From: CAYRHS01 sp964424125
GTDB taxonomy: Bacteria; Actinomycetota; Acidimicrobiia; IMCC26256; JAOSJL01
Direction: 5' to 3'
DNA length: 20,412 nucleotides
Assembly (NCBI GenBank): GCA_964424125.1
Contig: CAYRHS010000042.1
Span: forward strand, 1 to 20,412
Below are positions 13,657-20,412 of this stretch, one piece after another; position 1 is the first letter of the stretch; every line of letters begins with the position of its first letter. The notes beneath the pieces are model-generated. The model saw only the letters and a list, made by a program, of their open reading frames with translations. It did not search any database and was not told the DNA's origin. A program made the position numbers and the translations under genes.

Positions 13657-14868
13657 TCATCTGCGGGGGAGCTTGATGGCGCGGTCGGCGATGATGTTCT
13701 TCTGGACCTCGGTCGCGCCCGCGCCGATGGTCGTGTAACGCTGGAACGAGTAGAGACGAGTCCAGGTCCCGCCGTCGATCGCACCCGCGCCGCCGCGAGC
13801 GATCAGCCCGTTGGGGCCGAGCATGTCGATGGCGAGCTCGGCCAGGTCCTGCGCCAGGTGCGACCACTGGAGCTTGGCCAGCGGGACCTCGGGCCAGTTC
13901 TTCTGCCGCTTGATGATCTTGGTCAGCGCTCGGTAGTTCAGGAGCTTCGTCAGCTCGATCTGCGTCCAGGCGCGGGCGATCCGTTCGCGGATCTCGGGAT
14001 CGTCGAGCGCGGCGGGGTTGGTGGCCCGCGCCGTGTTGATGATCGAGCGCAGGTCGTTCCCGAGTGTGATCGCGAGTCCCGCGGTACCCACCCGCTCCCG
14101 CCCGAGGGTTCCCATCGCGACTTGCCAGCCCTCGTCCTCGCCCCCGAGGCGGGACGACTCGGGGATGCGGGCGTGGGTGAAGAACACCTCACAGAACATC
14201 TCCTCGGCCACGAGGTCCTTGATGGGACGGACCTCGATGCCGGGGGTGTCCATGTCGATCACGAACGCGGTGATGCCCTCGTGCTTGGCGCCGCGCTCGA
14301 TGGCGGTGGGATCGGTGCGCAGCAGGAACAGGCCCCACTTGGCGAGGTGGGCGGTGGAGGTCCAGATCTTGTGGCCGTTGATGACGTACTCGTCGCCGTC
14401 ACGGATGGCGGTGGTACGGAGGTTGGCGAGGTCGCTGCCGGCCTCGGGTTCGGAGAACCCCTGGCACCAGTGGTCGTCGGCCGAGAGGATGCCGGGGAGC
14501 CAACGTTGCTGCTGCTCGTCGGTGCCCCATTCGATGATCATCGGGCCGATCTGCCAGAGGCCGTTCGCGTTGAAGATGCCCGGTGCCCGGACGCGGGCCA
14601 TCTCCTCGGAGTAGATGACGTTCTGGGTGGGGGTGGCCTCCCGGCCACCCCATTCGCGCGGCCAGTTGATCGCGGCCCAGCGGCCCTCGTGGAGCCGCCG
14701 CTGCCAGGCCTTGCGCCGCTCCTGGGTACGGGCGACGCCCGCGGCCTGGCCGCCGCCCGGGTCGTCGTCGGCGGAGAACTCGGCCAGGAACTTGGGCAGG
14801 TTCTCGTCGAGCCAGCCCCGCAGCTCGTCGCGGAACGCCTCGTCTTCGGGAGTGTCGGCGAAGTCCAC
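13657..14868 (-). CDS. Acyl-CoA dehydrogenase, FadE-type, without an evident catalytic glutamate
   Basis: A 403-residue flavin-dependent acyl-CoA dehydrogenase of full length. Seen are the N-terminal helical part, the middle domain with WCQGFSEPEAGSDLANLRT and VINGHKIWTSTAHLA (FAD/substrate contacts), and a C-terminal helical domain ending TIGAGATEVQKNIIADR. The glutamate usual in the IYEGTSQ position is Ala, and no Glu is seen at the alternative helix-G position (LGRERVGTAGLAITLGN). In actinobacterial alpha2-beta2 dehydrogenases of steroid degradation, only one subunit carries the base. This subunit may be the non-catalytic partner of the divergent enzyme at 14937-16031. Start GTG 14868, with only a weak ribosome site. 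Confidence 0.88.
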   Translation of the reverse strand: MDFADTPEDEAFRDELRGWLDENLPKFLAEFSADDDPGGGQAAGVARTQERRKAWQRRLHEGRWAAINWPREWGGREATPTQNVIYSEEMARVRAPGIFNANGLWQIGPMIIEWGTDEQQQRWLPGILSADDHWCQGFSEPEAGSDLANLRTTAIRDGDEYVINGHKIWTSTAHLAKWGLFLLRTDPTAIERGAKHEGITAFVIDMDTPGIEVRPIKDLVAEEMFCEVFFTHARIPESSRLGGEDEGWQVAMGTLGRERVGTAGLAITLGNDLRSIINTARATNPAALDDPEIRERIARAWTQIELTKLLNYRALTKIIKRQKNWPEVPLAKLQWSHLAQDLAELAIDMLGPNGLIARGGAGAIDGGTWTRLYSFQRYTTIGAGATEVQKNIIADRAIKLPRR

Positions 14869-14898
14869 CGCCGGTCACGATACCGGCTCGCGTACGAT

Positions 14899-14918
14899 GA
14901 TTGACGCCCGTGTCAGGT
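14899..14918. promoter_or_regulatory. Second operator-like inverted repeat, between divergent dehydrogenase genes
   Basis: GATTGACGCCCGTGTCAGGT has a perfect right arm (GTCAGGT) and the inner four bases of the left arm (TGAC) at the same six-base spacing as the repeat at 11593-11612; 11 of 14 arm bases agree. It lies 30 bases from one start and 18 from the other, in a divergent promoter as before. This repeated placement supports a shared regulator. Confidence 0.5.
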
Positions 14919-14936
14919 TTCGCGCAAGGAGCCCCC

Positions 14937-16031
14937 GTGGATTTCACGTTCTCGTCGGAGCAGGACCAGCTCCGCGGCGCCGTGGCGGACTTTCTTGAAC
15001 GGGAGTCCCCCCCGGACTTCGTGCGGGAGATGGCCGAGGACGAACGGGGGTTCACCGACCGGCAGTGGGCGGCGATCGCCGGGCTCGGCTGGCCCGGGCT
15101 CCTCGTTCCCGCGGCGCACGGCGGTCTGGGCCTCGGACTCGTCGACATGACGGTCGTCCTCGAGGAGATGGGGAAGATCCCGTATCCCGGGCCGTTCTTC
15201 TCGTCCGCGGTGGCGGCCACGCTCGCGGCCCGTCGCCTCGGTGCTAACTCCCTGCTCGGCCCGCTCGCCTCCGGCCACCTGCGGGGAACCATTGCCCTGG
15301 AGGAGTCGGGCCACGGCGATCCGCTCGCGCGCATCGGCACGCGCGCTCGCCGCAAGGGCGCCGACTGGGTGGTCCAGGGCACCAAGCCGTTCGTGCTCGA
15401 CGGGCACACCGCCGACTGGGCGATCGTCGTCTCCCGGACCGAGGAGGGAATCGGGTCCTTCCTGCTCGAGGCACCCGCGGGCGAGCCGGTCCCGACGATG
15501 GATCCGACGCGGAAGGCCGCGCGCCTCGAGCTCGACGAGCGAGTGGTGGAGCCGATCGGCCCGGCGGGCGACCATTCACGGGCCTGGCGCCGCGTGGCCG
15601 ACGACTGCTCGGTGTTGCTGGCGGCCGAGCTCGTCGGCGCCGCCGAAGCGGCGTGGAGTCTGGGCGTCGAGTACGCGAAGCAGCGCGTGCAGTTCGGGCG
15701 GCCGATCGCCAGCTTCCAGGCGATCAAGCACAAGGCCGTCGACATGCTCCAGGCCGTCGAGCTCGCGCGCGTCGGCACGCATTACGCCGCGTGGGCGTCA
15801 GACGCCGACGACGACGTCCGCGAGCGCGCGGCCGCGATGTGCAAGGGGTACGTCGGCGAGGCCGCGGTCTTCGTCTCCGGCCAGGACATCCAGATCCACG
15901 GTGGTGTCGGCTTCACGTGGGACTGCGACGCCCATTTCTTCTACAAGCGCGCCAAGCAGAACGACATCTTGCTCGGTTACCAGGGGTGGCAGCGTCGGCG
16001 ACTTGCCGACCTCGTCCTCGCGACCGCATAG
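14937..16031 (+). CDS. Acyl-CoA dehydrogenase, FadE-type, with helix-G glutamate
   Basis: A 364-residue acyl-CoA dehydrogenase. It has the N-terminal helical domain (MDFTFSSEQDQLRGAVADFLER), a short, degenerate middle domain (TIALEESGHGDPLARIG), and a C-terminal domain with KQRVQFGRPIASFQAIKHK (QFGxPIxxFQ signature), QIHGGVGFTWDCDAHFFYKRA and a diverged end DILLGYQGW where IYEGTS is usual. Glu237 in LVGAAEAAW falls on the catalytic-base position of long-chain/isovaleryl enzymes, counting back from the KQR motif. It is therefore the likely catalytic subunit of a heteromer with the divergent gene. Start GTG 14937 has AAGGAG six bases upstream. The CoA-transferase follows ten bases after its stop, so the two probably form an operon. 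Confidence 0.88.
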   Translation: MDFTFSSEQDQLRGAVADFLERESPPDFVREMAEDERGFTDRQWAAIAGLGWPGLLVPAAHGGLGLGLVDMTVVLEEMGKIPYPGPFFSSAVAATLAARRLGANSLLGPLASGHLRGTIALEESGHGDPLARIGTRARRKGADWVVQGTKPFVLDGHTADWAIVVSRTEEGIGSFLLEAPAGEPVPTMDPTRKAARLELDERVVEPIGPAGDHSRAWRRVADDCSVLLAAELVGAAEAAWSLGVEYAKQRVQFGRPIASFQAIKHKAVDMLQAVELARVGTHYAAWASDADDDVRERAAAMCKGYVGEAAVFVSGQDIQIHGGVGFTWDCDAHFFYKRAKQNDILLGYQGWQRRRLADLVLATA

Positions 16032-16041
16032 GGTCGGAGCG

Positions 16042-17742
16042 ATGACGCCCGGCTCGAGGGTGCGATCGCTGCACGACGCGGTCGCCGAGCACGTCCGCCC
16101 AGGCGACTCGCTGCATCTGGTCGTCGGGCACACGCGCTGGAGCGCCGCGGCCTACGAGGTCGTACGCCAGCACTGGGGTCGCGAGCCCGGTTTCGAGCTC
16201 GTTATGCTCTCCCTCTCGAGCCTGGGCACGTTGTTCTTCCGGGGTGGCATGGTCCGGCGGGTCGTGACCGGCTACTCGGGTGACTCCTTCCCCAACTTCA
16301 CTCCCAACCCGATCTTCGCCCGCGCGTACTCCAGCGGGGCCGTCGAGGTCGAGCACTGGTCGTTCCTGACCTTCGCCCAGCGGCTCGAGGCCGCCGCCCG
16401 AGGATTGCCCGCCACCGCGACGCGCTCGTTGGTCGGCTCGTCCATGGAGGACAACGACGCGTACGAGCGTGTCGAGACCCGCTTCGGCGAGGTGGGCATG
16501 GTCGGGGCGCTCCAGCCGGACGTGGCGCTCCTGCACGCGCCGGTCGCGGATCGTGACGGCAACGTCGCCGTCCACCCGCCCCTGTTGGAGGGCCTCTGGG
16601 GTGCGCTCGCCGCGAAGCGCGGCGCGGTGGTCACGGTCGAACGGGTGGTCGACAACCTGCGACCGTGGTCGCACCTGATCAAGATCCCGGCGCACCGGGT
16701 CCTCGCGATCGTCGAGGCTCCGCTCGGGGCGCACCCGGGCGGGCTGTTCACCGCGGGGCTCCCGGCCACCGGCTACGGCGAGGACTACGACTTCTGGGTC
16801 GAGGTGCGTGACCGGTCGCGCATCGACGACTTCGACGACTGGATCCGCGAGTGGGTGCTCGACGTCGAGGACCACCGGGGCTACGTCACCAAGCTCGGAC
16901 GGGAGCGGATCGAGCGGCTCCTCGCGCGGGCGGATCGGGAGTCGTGGCGCCAGGACGAGGCCGCGTTCCCCGTCGACGCGAAGACGCCGGTGAACTCGTG
17001 GGAAGCCGCGGCCGTCTTCGGCGCGCGGTACCTCGCCGAGCGGGTCACGGCGACGGGCGCGGACGCGGTCCTCGCCGGCGCGGGCGTCGCCAATCTCGCG
17101 GCGTGGCTGGGCGTCGACCTCGCGAGACAGCAGGGTGCGTCCGTCGAGCTCACCGCCGAGATCGGATTGTGGGGCTACGAGCCGACGCCGGCGGACCCGT
17201 TCGTGCTCAACCATCGCAACTTCCCGTCGGCGACGATGCTCGGCGACGCCGATCTCGTGCTCGGCACCCTGGTGGGAGGCGCGGGCACGGCGACGGTCGC
17301 GTGTCTCGGCGGCGCGCAGGTCGACCGCTTCGGCAACGTGAACTCGACCCTCGTGCCCGACGGCCCCTTCCTCGTCGGCTCCGGGGGCGGCAACGACGTG
17401 GCGAGCGTCGCGGCCGAGGCGGTTGTCGTGGCGACGCTCACGCCCCAGCGGACCCCGCCCGAGTGCGGCTACGTGACCTCCCCGGGCCGCCCGGTGCGCG
17501 CCCTCGTGACCGACCTGGGCCTCCTGGAGAAACCGGCGCTCGACGAGAGCGCCGAGCTTCGGCTCACCGCCGTGCCCGCGGGAGCTCGTTCGCTCGCGGA
17601 TCGGGTGGCGGCCGCCCGGGCCGCGTGCGGTTGGGAGCTCGCGGTCCTCGACGATGTCGCTGAGCTCCCTGCGCCCGCCCCCGCCGAGGTCCTCGCGCTG
17701 CGGTCGTGGGATCCCCGGGGCTGGTTCCTCCGCAGCCGCTGA
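16042..17742 (+). CDS. Fused alpha-beta CoA-transferase family protein (IpdAB/glutaconate-transferase-like)
   Basis: A 566-residue protein containing both halves of a family I CoA-transferase. The alpha-like part (about 1-280) starts RVRSLHDAVAEHVRPGDSLHL and contains LFFRGGMVRRVVTGYSG, PDVALLHAPVADRDGNVAVHPP and LGAHPGGL. The beta-like part (about 300-566) contains DAVLAGAGVANLAAWLGV, LTAEIGLWGYEP, GGAQVDRFGNVNSTLVP and VSSxGRPVRALVTDLG-like sequence. Glu373 in TAEIG is at the place where true transferases carry the CoA-accepting glutamate. In actinobacteria the similar IpdA and IpdB are separate subunits that open the last steroid ring; their combined length is close to this fusion. A CoA-transfer or a ring-cleaving hydrolase role are both possible. 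It is cotranscribed with the dehydrogenase. Confidence 0.83.
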   Translation: MTPGSRVRSLHDAVAEHVRPGDSLHLVVGHTRWSAAAYEVVRQHWGREPGFELVMLSLSSLGTLFFRGGMVRRVVTGYSGDSFPNFTPNPIFARAYSSGAVEVEHWSFLTFAQRLEAAARGLPATATRSLVGSSMEDNDAYERVETRFGEVGMVGALQPDVALLHAPVADRDGNVAVHPPLLEGLWGALAAKRGAVVTVERVVDNLRPWSHLIKIPAHRVLAIVEAPLGAHPGGLFTAGLPATGYGEDYDFWVEVRDRSRIDDFDDWIREWVLDVEDHRGYVTKLGRERIERLLARADRESWRQDEAAFPVDAKTPVNSWEAAAVFGARYLAERVTATGADAVLAGAGVANLAAWLGVDLARQQGASVELTAEIGLWGYEPTPADPFVLNHRNFPSATMLGDADLVLGTLVGGAGTATVACLGGAQVDRFGNVNSTLVPDGPFLVGSGGGNDVASVAAEAVVVATLTPQRTPPECGYVTSPGRPVRALVTDLGLLEKPALDESAELRLTAVPAGARSLADRVAAARAACGWELAVLDDVAELPAPAPAEVLALRSWDPRGWFLRSR

Positions 17743-17849
17743 GCTGGCGCGCGGGGGTTCCGGAGGGTTCCGCCGTTCGGGTAGAATTGTCCTAATCGGG
17801 ACGACTCACCGGAGGGTCCCGGTGGAACGGGCGGAAACGGGGCGACGGC
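17743..17849 (+). promoter_or_regulatory. Probable promoter region of the lipoprotein gene
   Basis: This 107-base gap has a small AT-rich patch (TAGAATTGTCCTAAT, 17782-17796) in otherwise very GC-rich DNA. TAGAAT at 17782-17787 is a plausible -10 element; the best -35 candidate, TTCCGG, is poor. Also present are a direct repeat of GGTTCCG and an inverted repeat CGGGAC/GTCCCG with a 13-base gap. No known operator is recognised. Confidence 0.35.
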
Positions 17850-19841
17850 GTGAGGGTGAAGTCGTGCGTGGCCGGTCTGGCCGCGCTGGTGATCGCCGCC
17901 GGGTGCAGCTCGGGCGACGGCGACGATGCCGCGGTCGCCGGGGAGCAGAGCGTTCGGGTCCTGAGCGTCGGCGCGGCGAGTACTTCCGTGCTCCCCCTCG
18001 TCGAAGGTACCGAGGCGTACCTGGTCGGGCTGCCCCCGCCCGAGGACGCGACGTCGGTCGGGAACTTCGTCCCGGAGTGGGACGTCGGCCGAGTGGCGGT
18101 CGGCAACGGTGCCAGTGAGGCGCACTGGGTGCACGACGACGTGCAGGCGAAGGCGCTGGCGATCGAGGATCCGAACACGGGCGAGATCGAGGTCATCGCC
18201 ACCAACGACCTCTACATGGTGTTCCGGGCCGACGTCGACGCGCTGCGTGCTCGGGTCAGGGATCGGTTGCCCGCGGACCTCGCCGAGCGTGTGAACGTAC
18301 AGGTCGCGTCGAGCCACAATCATCACGGGCCCGACACCGCGTTCGACGTCAACCACGACTGGTACGAATCGGCACTCGACCGCTGGGCGGACGCGGTGGT
18401 CGACGCGGTGGAGCGACGGGAGCCCGCGACGTTGCGCACCGCGACCGGCGAGCACTACTTCGGGGTCACCTCGACACGCGACCCCCAGGTGATCGACCCG
18501 ACGCTCAACGTCCTCCAGGCCGTGGGCGAGGACGGCCAGGTCGTGGCGACGGTCGTGAACTGGAGCAACCACCCCGAGGTGACCCTCGACTGGGGCGTGA
18601 TCGCTCCCGACGAGGACTGCGCGGCGCTCGGGAAGGACCCGGGCTGTCGGGCGACGAATTCGTTCTTCACCGCGGACTATCCGGGTCACATGGCGCGGGT
18701 CATCGAGGACGAGGTCGGCGGTGAGGCGTTGTTCGTGAACGGCGCGGTCGGCGCGTTGCTCACGCCGCTCGGGGCGCCGGTCTGGGAGGTCACCGACGAG
18801 CATCCGATCGGTGACGGCTACACCGTGCCCGAGGGTGCGACCTTCCCCGGCGGGGCGACGGGTCCTGCGCAGACGAACTTCCGTCGCACGGCGGTGATCG
18901 GCGAGCAGCTCGGTCTCGCCGCGCTCAGGCTCCTCGAATCCGACGGCGTCGAGATCGACGACACGTCGGTGAGCTTCGAACGGGAAGAGTTCTTCACGCG
19001 TGTGTCGAACATCGGCTTCCGGTTCCTCGGCGTCGTCGACGAGGAGACCGGGTACCAGGGGGTGGGCCACGAGCAGATGGCGCTCTTCGAATGCAACAAC
19101 CCCGCGAAGCCGACCGAGGACACCTGCGAGGACACGGGCAGGGCGACCGTCACCGATCCCGAGCTCGGCCTCGAGATCCGCGCCGGCGAATTCGTGAAGA
19201 GCGAGGTCGGCTACCTGCGGGTCGGCCCGGTGGGCATGATCTTCGTTCCCGGTGAGATCCAGTCGACGCTGACGATCGGGCTCCCGGCCGAGTTCCGGGA
19301 GGACCCCGGTGGCTGGTACCAGGAACCCGAGGCGCACGCGTTCGGCGACGCGTTCACGACCCCCGGCTACCTGCGCAACCTGATGGACGACGAGTTCCGC
19401 TGGATCGTGGGCCTCGGCAACGACGAGCTCGGCTACATCGTGCCGATCAGCGACTACCGGGTCACCTGCACCGCGGACATCGCGGCCGTCGGGGGCGAGC
19501 CCGGGACCTGCAAGGCGCTCGCCGACGCGGGCTCGCTCCCGCTCGACGACGCGATCCCGGCCGAGCAGTGCCGGGACGTTCTCGACGGCGTGGTCGACGC
19601 CGAGGACGCGATCACCGACGAAGAGGCGCGTCAGGTGGTGCTCGACTCGTGCACCTACGGTCAGGGCCTCGGGAACCAGCTCGGCATCCAGCCCGAGGAC
19701 CACTACGAGGAGACCAACTCCGCGGGCTGGGACCTGGCCGACGACGTGATCGCCGCCGCCATGCGCGTCACCGGCCACGACGACGACGCCCAGGTCAACC
19801 TCGACTTCCCCGGCTACTGGCCCGAGAACCCCCCGCGCTGA
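17850..19841 (+). CDS. Exported lipoprotein, neutral ceramidase-like
   Basis: A 663-residue protein with a short lipoprotein signal (MRVKSCVAGLAALVIAAGC; lipidation at Cys19), then an acidic Ser/Gly/Asp linker and a large domain resembling neutral/alkaline ceramidase (amide hydrolase of N-acyl sphingoids). Matching features are SSHNHHGPDT (155-163; compare the zinc-binding HTHSGP of ceramidases) and VVNWSNHPEVT (235-245, second histidine region), plus VNGAVGALLTPLG and a metal-site-like tail YIVPISDYR. Four close cysteine pairs suggest disulfides outside the membrane. Typical ceramidases carry a C-terminal beta-sandwich; this tail is acidic and different, so the substrate may not be ceramide. 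Start GTG 17850; GTG 17856 is an alternative that also keeps the signal. Confidence 0.78.
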   Translation: MRVKSCVAGLAALVIAAGCSSGDGDDAAVAGEQSVRVLSVGAASTSVLPLVEGTEAYLVGLPPPEDATSVGNFVPEWDVGRVAVGNGASEAHWVHDDVQAKALAIEDPNTGEIEVIATNDLYMVFRADVDALRARVRDRLPADLAERVNVQVASSHNHHGPDTAFDVNHDWYESALDRWADAVVDAVERREPATLRTATGEHYFGVTSTRDPQVIDPTLNVLQAVGEDGQVVATVVNWSNHPEVTLDWGVIAPDEDCAALGKDPGCRATNSFFTADYPGHMARVIEDEVGGEALFVNGAVGALLTPLGAPVWEVTDEHPIGDGYTVPEGATFPGGATGPAQTNFRRTAVIGEQLGLAALRLLESDGVEIDDTSVSFEREEFFTRVSNIGFRFLGVVDEETGYQGVGHEQMALFECNNPAKPTEDTCEDTGRATVTDPELGLEIRAGEFVKSEVGYLRVGPVGMIFVPGEIQSTLTIGLPAEFREDPGGWYQEPEAHAFGDAFTTPGYLRNLMDDEFRWIVGLGNDELGYIVPISDYRVTCTADIAAVGGEPGTCKALADAGSLPLDDAIPAEQCRDVLDGVVDAEDAITDEEARQVVLDSCTYGQGLGNQLGIQPEDHYEETNSAGWDLADDVIAAAMRVTGHDDDAQVNLDFPGYWPENPPR

Positions 19842-20013
19842 TGCGTTCCTGACGCGTTACATCCACGCGGGAGCTCGACATGTTGCGGGAGAATGCGACG
19901 CGAGTCTCGCGGGTTCGCGCAGTGTTCACCAGCAATTGGCGCGGGCCGATATGCGCACGATTGTCACCCAGGTCCTAGGCTTCCCCCGGCCGGCAACGAT
20001 CGGGAGCGGGCAC

Positions 20014-20412
20014 ATGGGGCAGGTCGTCTTCGACGACGTGACGAAGCGGTTCGGGGACGTGGCGGCGGTCAACGAGCTGGACCTCAAGATCGAGGACCGC
20101 GAGTTCCTGGTGCTCCTCGGGCCTTCCGGCTGCGGCAAGTCGACCGCCCTGCGCATGGTTGCGGGTCTCGAGCGCCCGACCGCGGGCTCGATCATCATCG
20201 GCGACCGGGTGATGAACGACGTCGAAGCCCGCGACCGTGACGTCGCCATGGTCTTCCAGAGCTACGCGCTCTATCCCCACATGACGGTGGCCGCCAACAT
20301 CGAGTTCCCGCTCAAGGCGCGCAAGGTCGATCGCAAGATGCGCCAGCAGCTCCTGAAGGACTCGGCCGAGATCCTGGGTCTCGGTGATCTCCTCGGCCGT
20401 CGCCCGGCACAG
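20014..20412 (+). CDS. ABC transporter ATP-binding protein, sugar/glycerol-phosphate import type (N-terminal part)
   Basis: The first 133 residues of a CUT1-type ATPase (UgpC/MsmK/SugC-like) that energises a sugar or glycerol-3-phosphate importer. Seen are FDDVTKRFGDVAAVNELDL, Walker A GPSGCGKST (36-44), AGLERPTAGSIIIGDRVMND and the Q-loop VFQSYALYPHMTVAANIEFPL (Gln82). The signature and Walker B motifs and the regulatory C-domain lie past the window end. ATG 20014 has GGGAG seven bases upstream. The 172 bases before it (19842-20013) hold no gene, and I could identify no clear promoter there. Substrate-binding and permease genes are not in view, so they must lie downstream or elsewhere. Confidence 0.92.
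   Translation, partial: MGQVVFDDVTKRFGDVAAVNELDLKIEDREFLVLLGPSGCGKSTALRMVAGLERPTAGSIIIGDRVMNDVEARDRDVAMVFQSYALYPHMTVAANIEFPLKARKVDRKMRQQLLKDSAEILGLGDLLGRRPAQ

Noticed and set aside
17469..19778. 769-codon open frame on the minus strand opposite the lipoprotein gene
   Set aside because: The plus-strand frame has a signal peptide, lipobox and family motifs. The minus frame has only a compositionally biased translation.
19842..20013. TTGTCA-like -35 candidate before the ABC transporter gene
   Set aside because: No -10 element is found at an acceptable spacing, so I did not call a promoter.

Overview
The window comes from a high-GC actinomycete-like chromosome. Codon third positions are strongly G/C, GTG starts are common, Shine-Dalgarno sites are weak, and the best family matches by eye are mycobacterial/actinobacterial (DevR/DevS, paired FadE-type dehydrogenases, an IpdAB-like CoA-transferase fold, pyridoxamine-oxidase-like dormancy proteins). 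The class is probably outside Mycobacteriales, perhaps Acidimicrobiia-like, but I cannot prove this from sequence alone. The window is almost fully coding. No gene-free stretch exceeds 300 bases, and I saw no tRNA, rRNA, CRISPR array, insertion sequence or phage gene.

Region 1 (1-7390) looks like a DosR/DevR-type hypoxia or dormancy island. A single-GAF, DevS-like histidine kinase (minus) is divergent from a very DevR-like response regulator (plus). Around them lie the kinds of genes that DosR controls in Mycobacterium tuberculosis: two FMN split-barrel (pyridoxamine-oxidase-like) proteins, a phosphoribosyltransferase, an Rv2004c-like phosphotransferase/P-loop protein and a membrane-anchored universal stress protein. 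Two copies of the same 14-base palindrome GGGACCTTCGTCCC, with the architecture of the DosR box, sit just after stop codons and in front of the next transcription units (5507-5526 and 6639-6658). Two unrecognised proteins (2272-2727 minus, 6734-7387 plus) share a degenerate receiver-like fold with a conserved C-x9/10-C-x7-C triad. They are the best candidates for an undescribed component of this response.

Region 2 (7390-9710) has a TreT-like trehalose synthase (minus), a divergent 67-residue cysteine-rich protein, and a DoxX-like membrane protein.

Region 3 (9740-17742) is an acyl-CoA catabolic cluster: a fused EtfB-EtfA electron-transfer flavoprotein (minus), a thiolase (plus), a broken luciferase-like monooxygenase (minus), two divergent acyl-CoA dehydrogenases that look like the two halves of a heteromeric enzyme, and a fused two-domain CoA-transferase. 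A TGAC-N6-GTCA operator-like inverted repeat occurs in both divergent promoters (11593-11612 and 14899-14918), which suggests one repressor for the cluster. The set resembles steroid or isoprenoid ring/side-chain beta-oxidation loci; the substrate is unknown.

Region 4 (17743-20412) has a large exported lipoprotein of the neutral ceramidase-like family and the start of a sugar-type ABC transporter ATPase that runs off the window.
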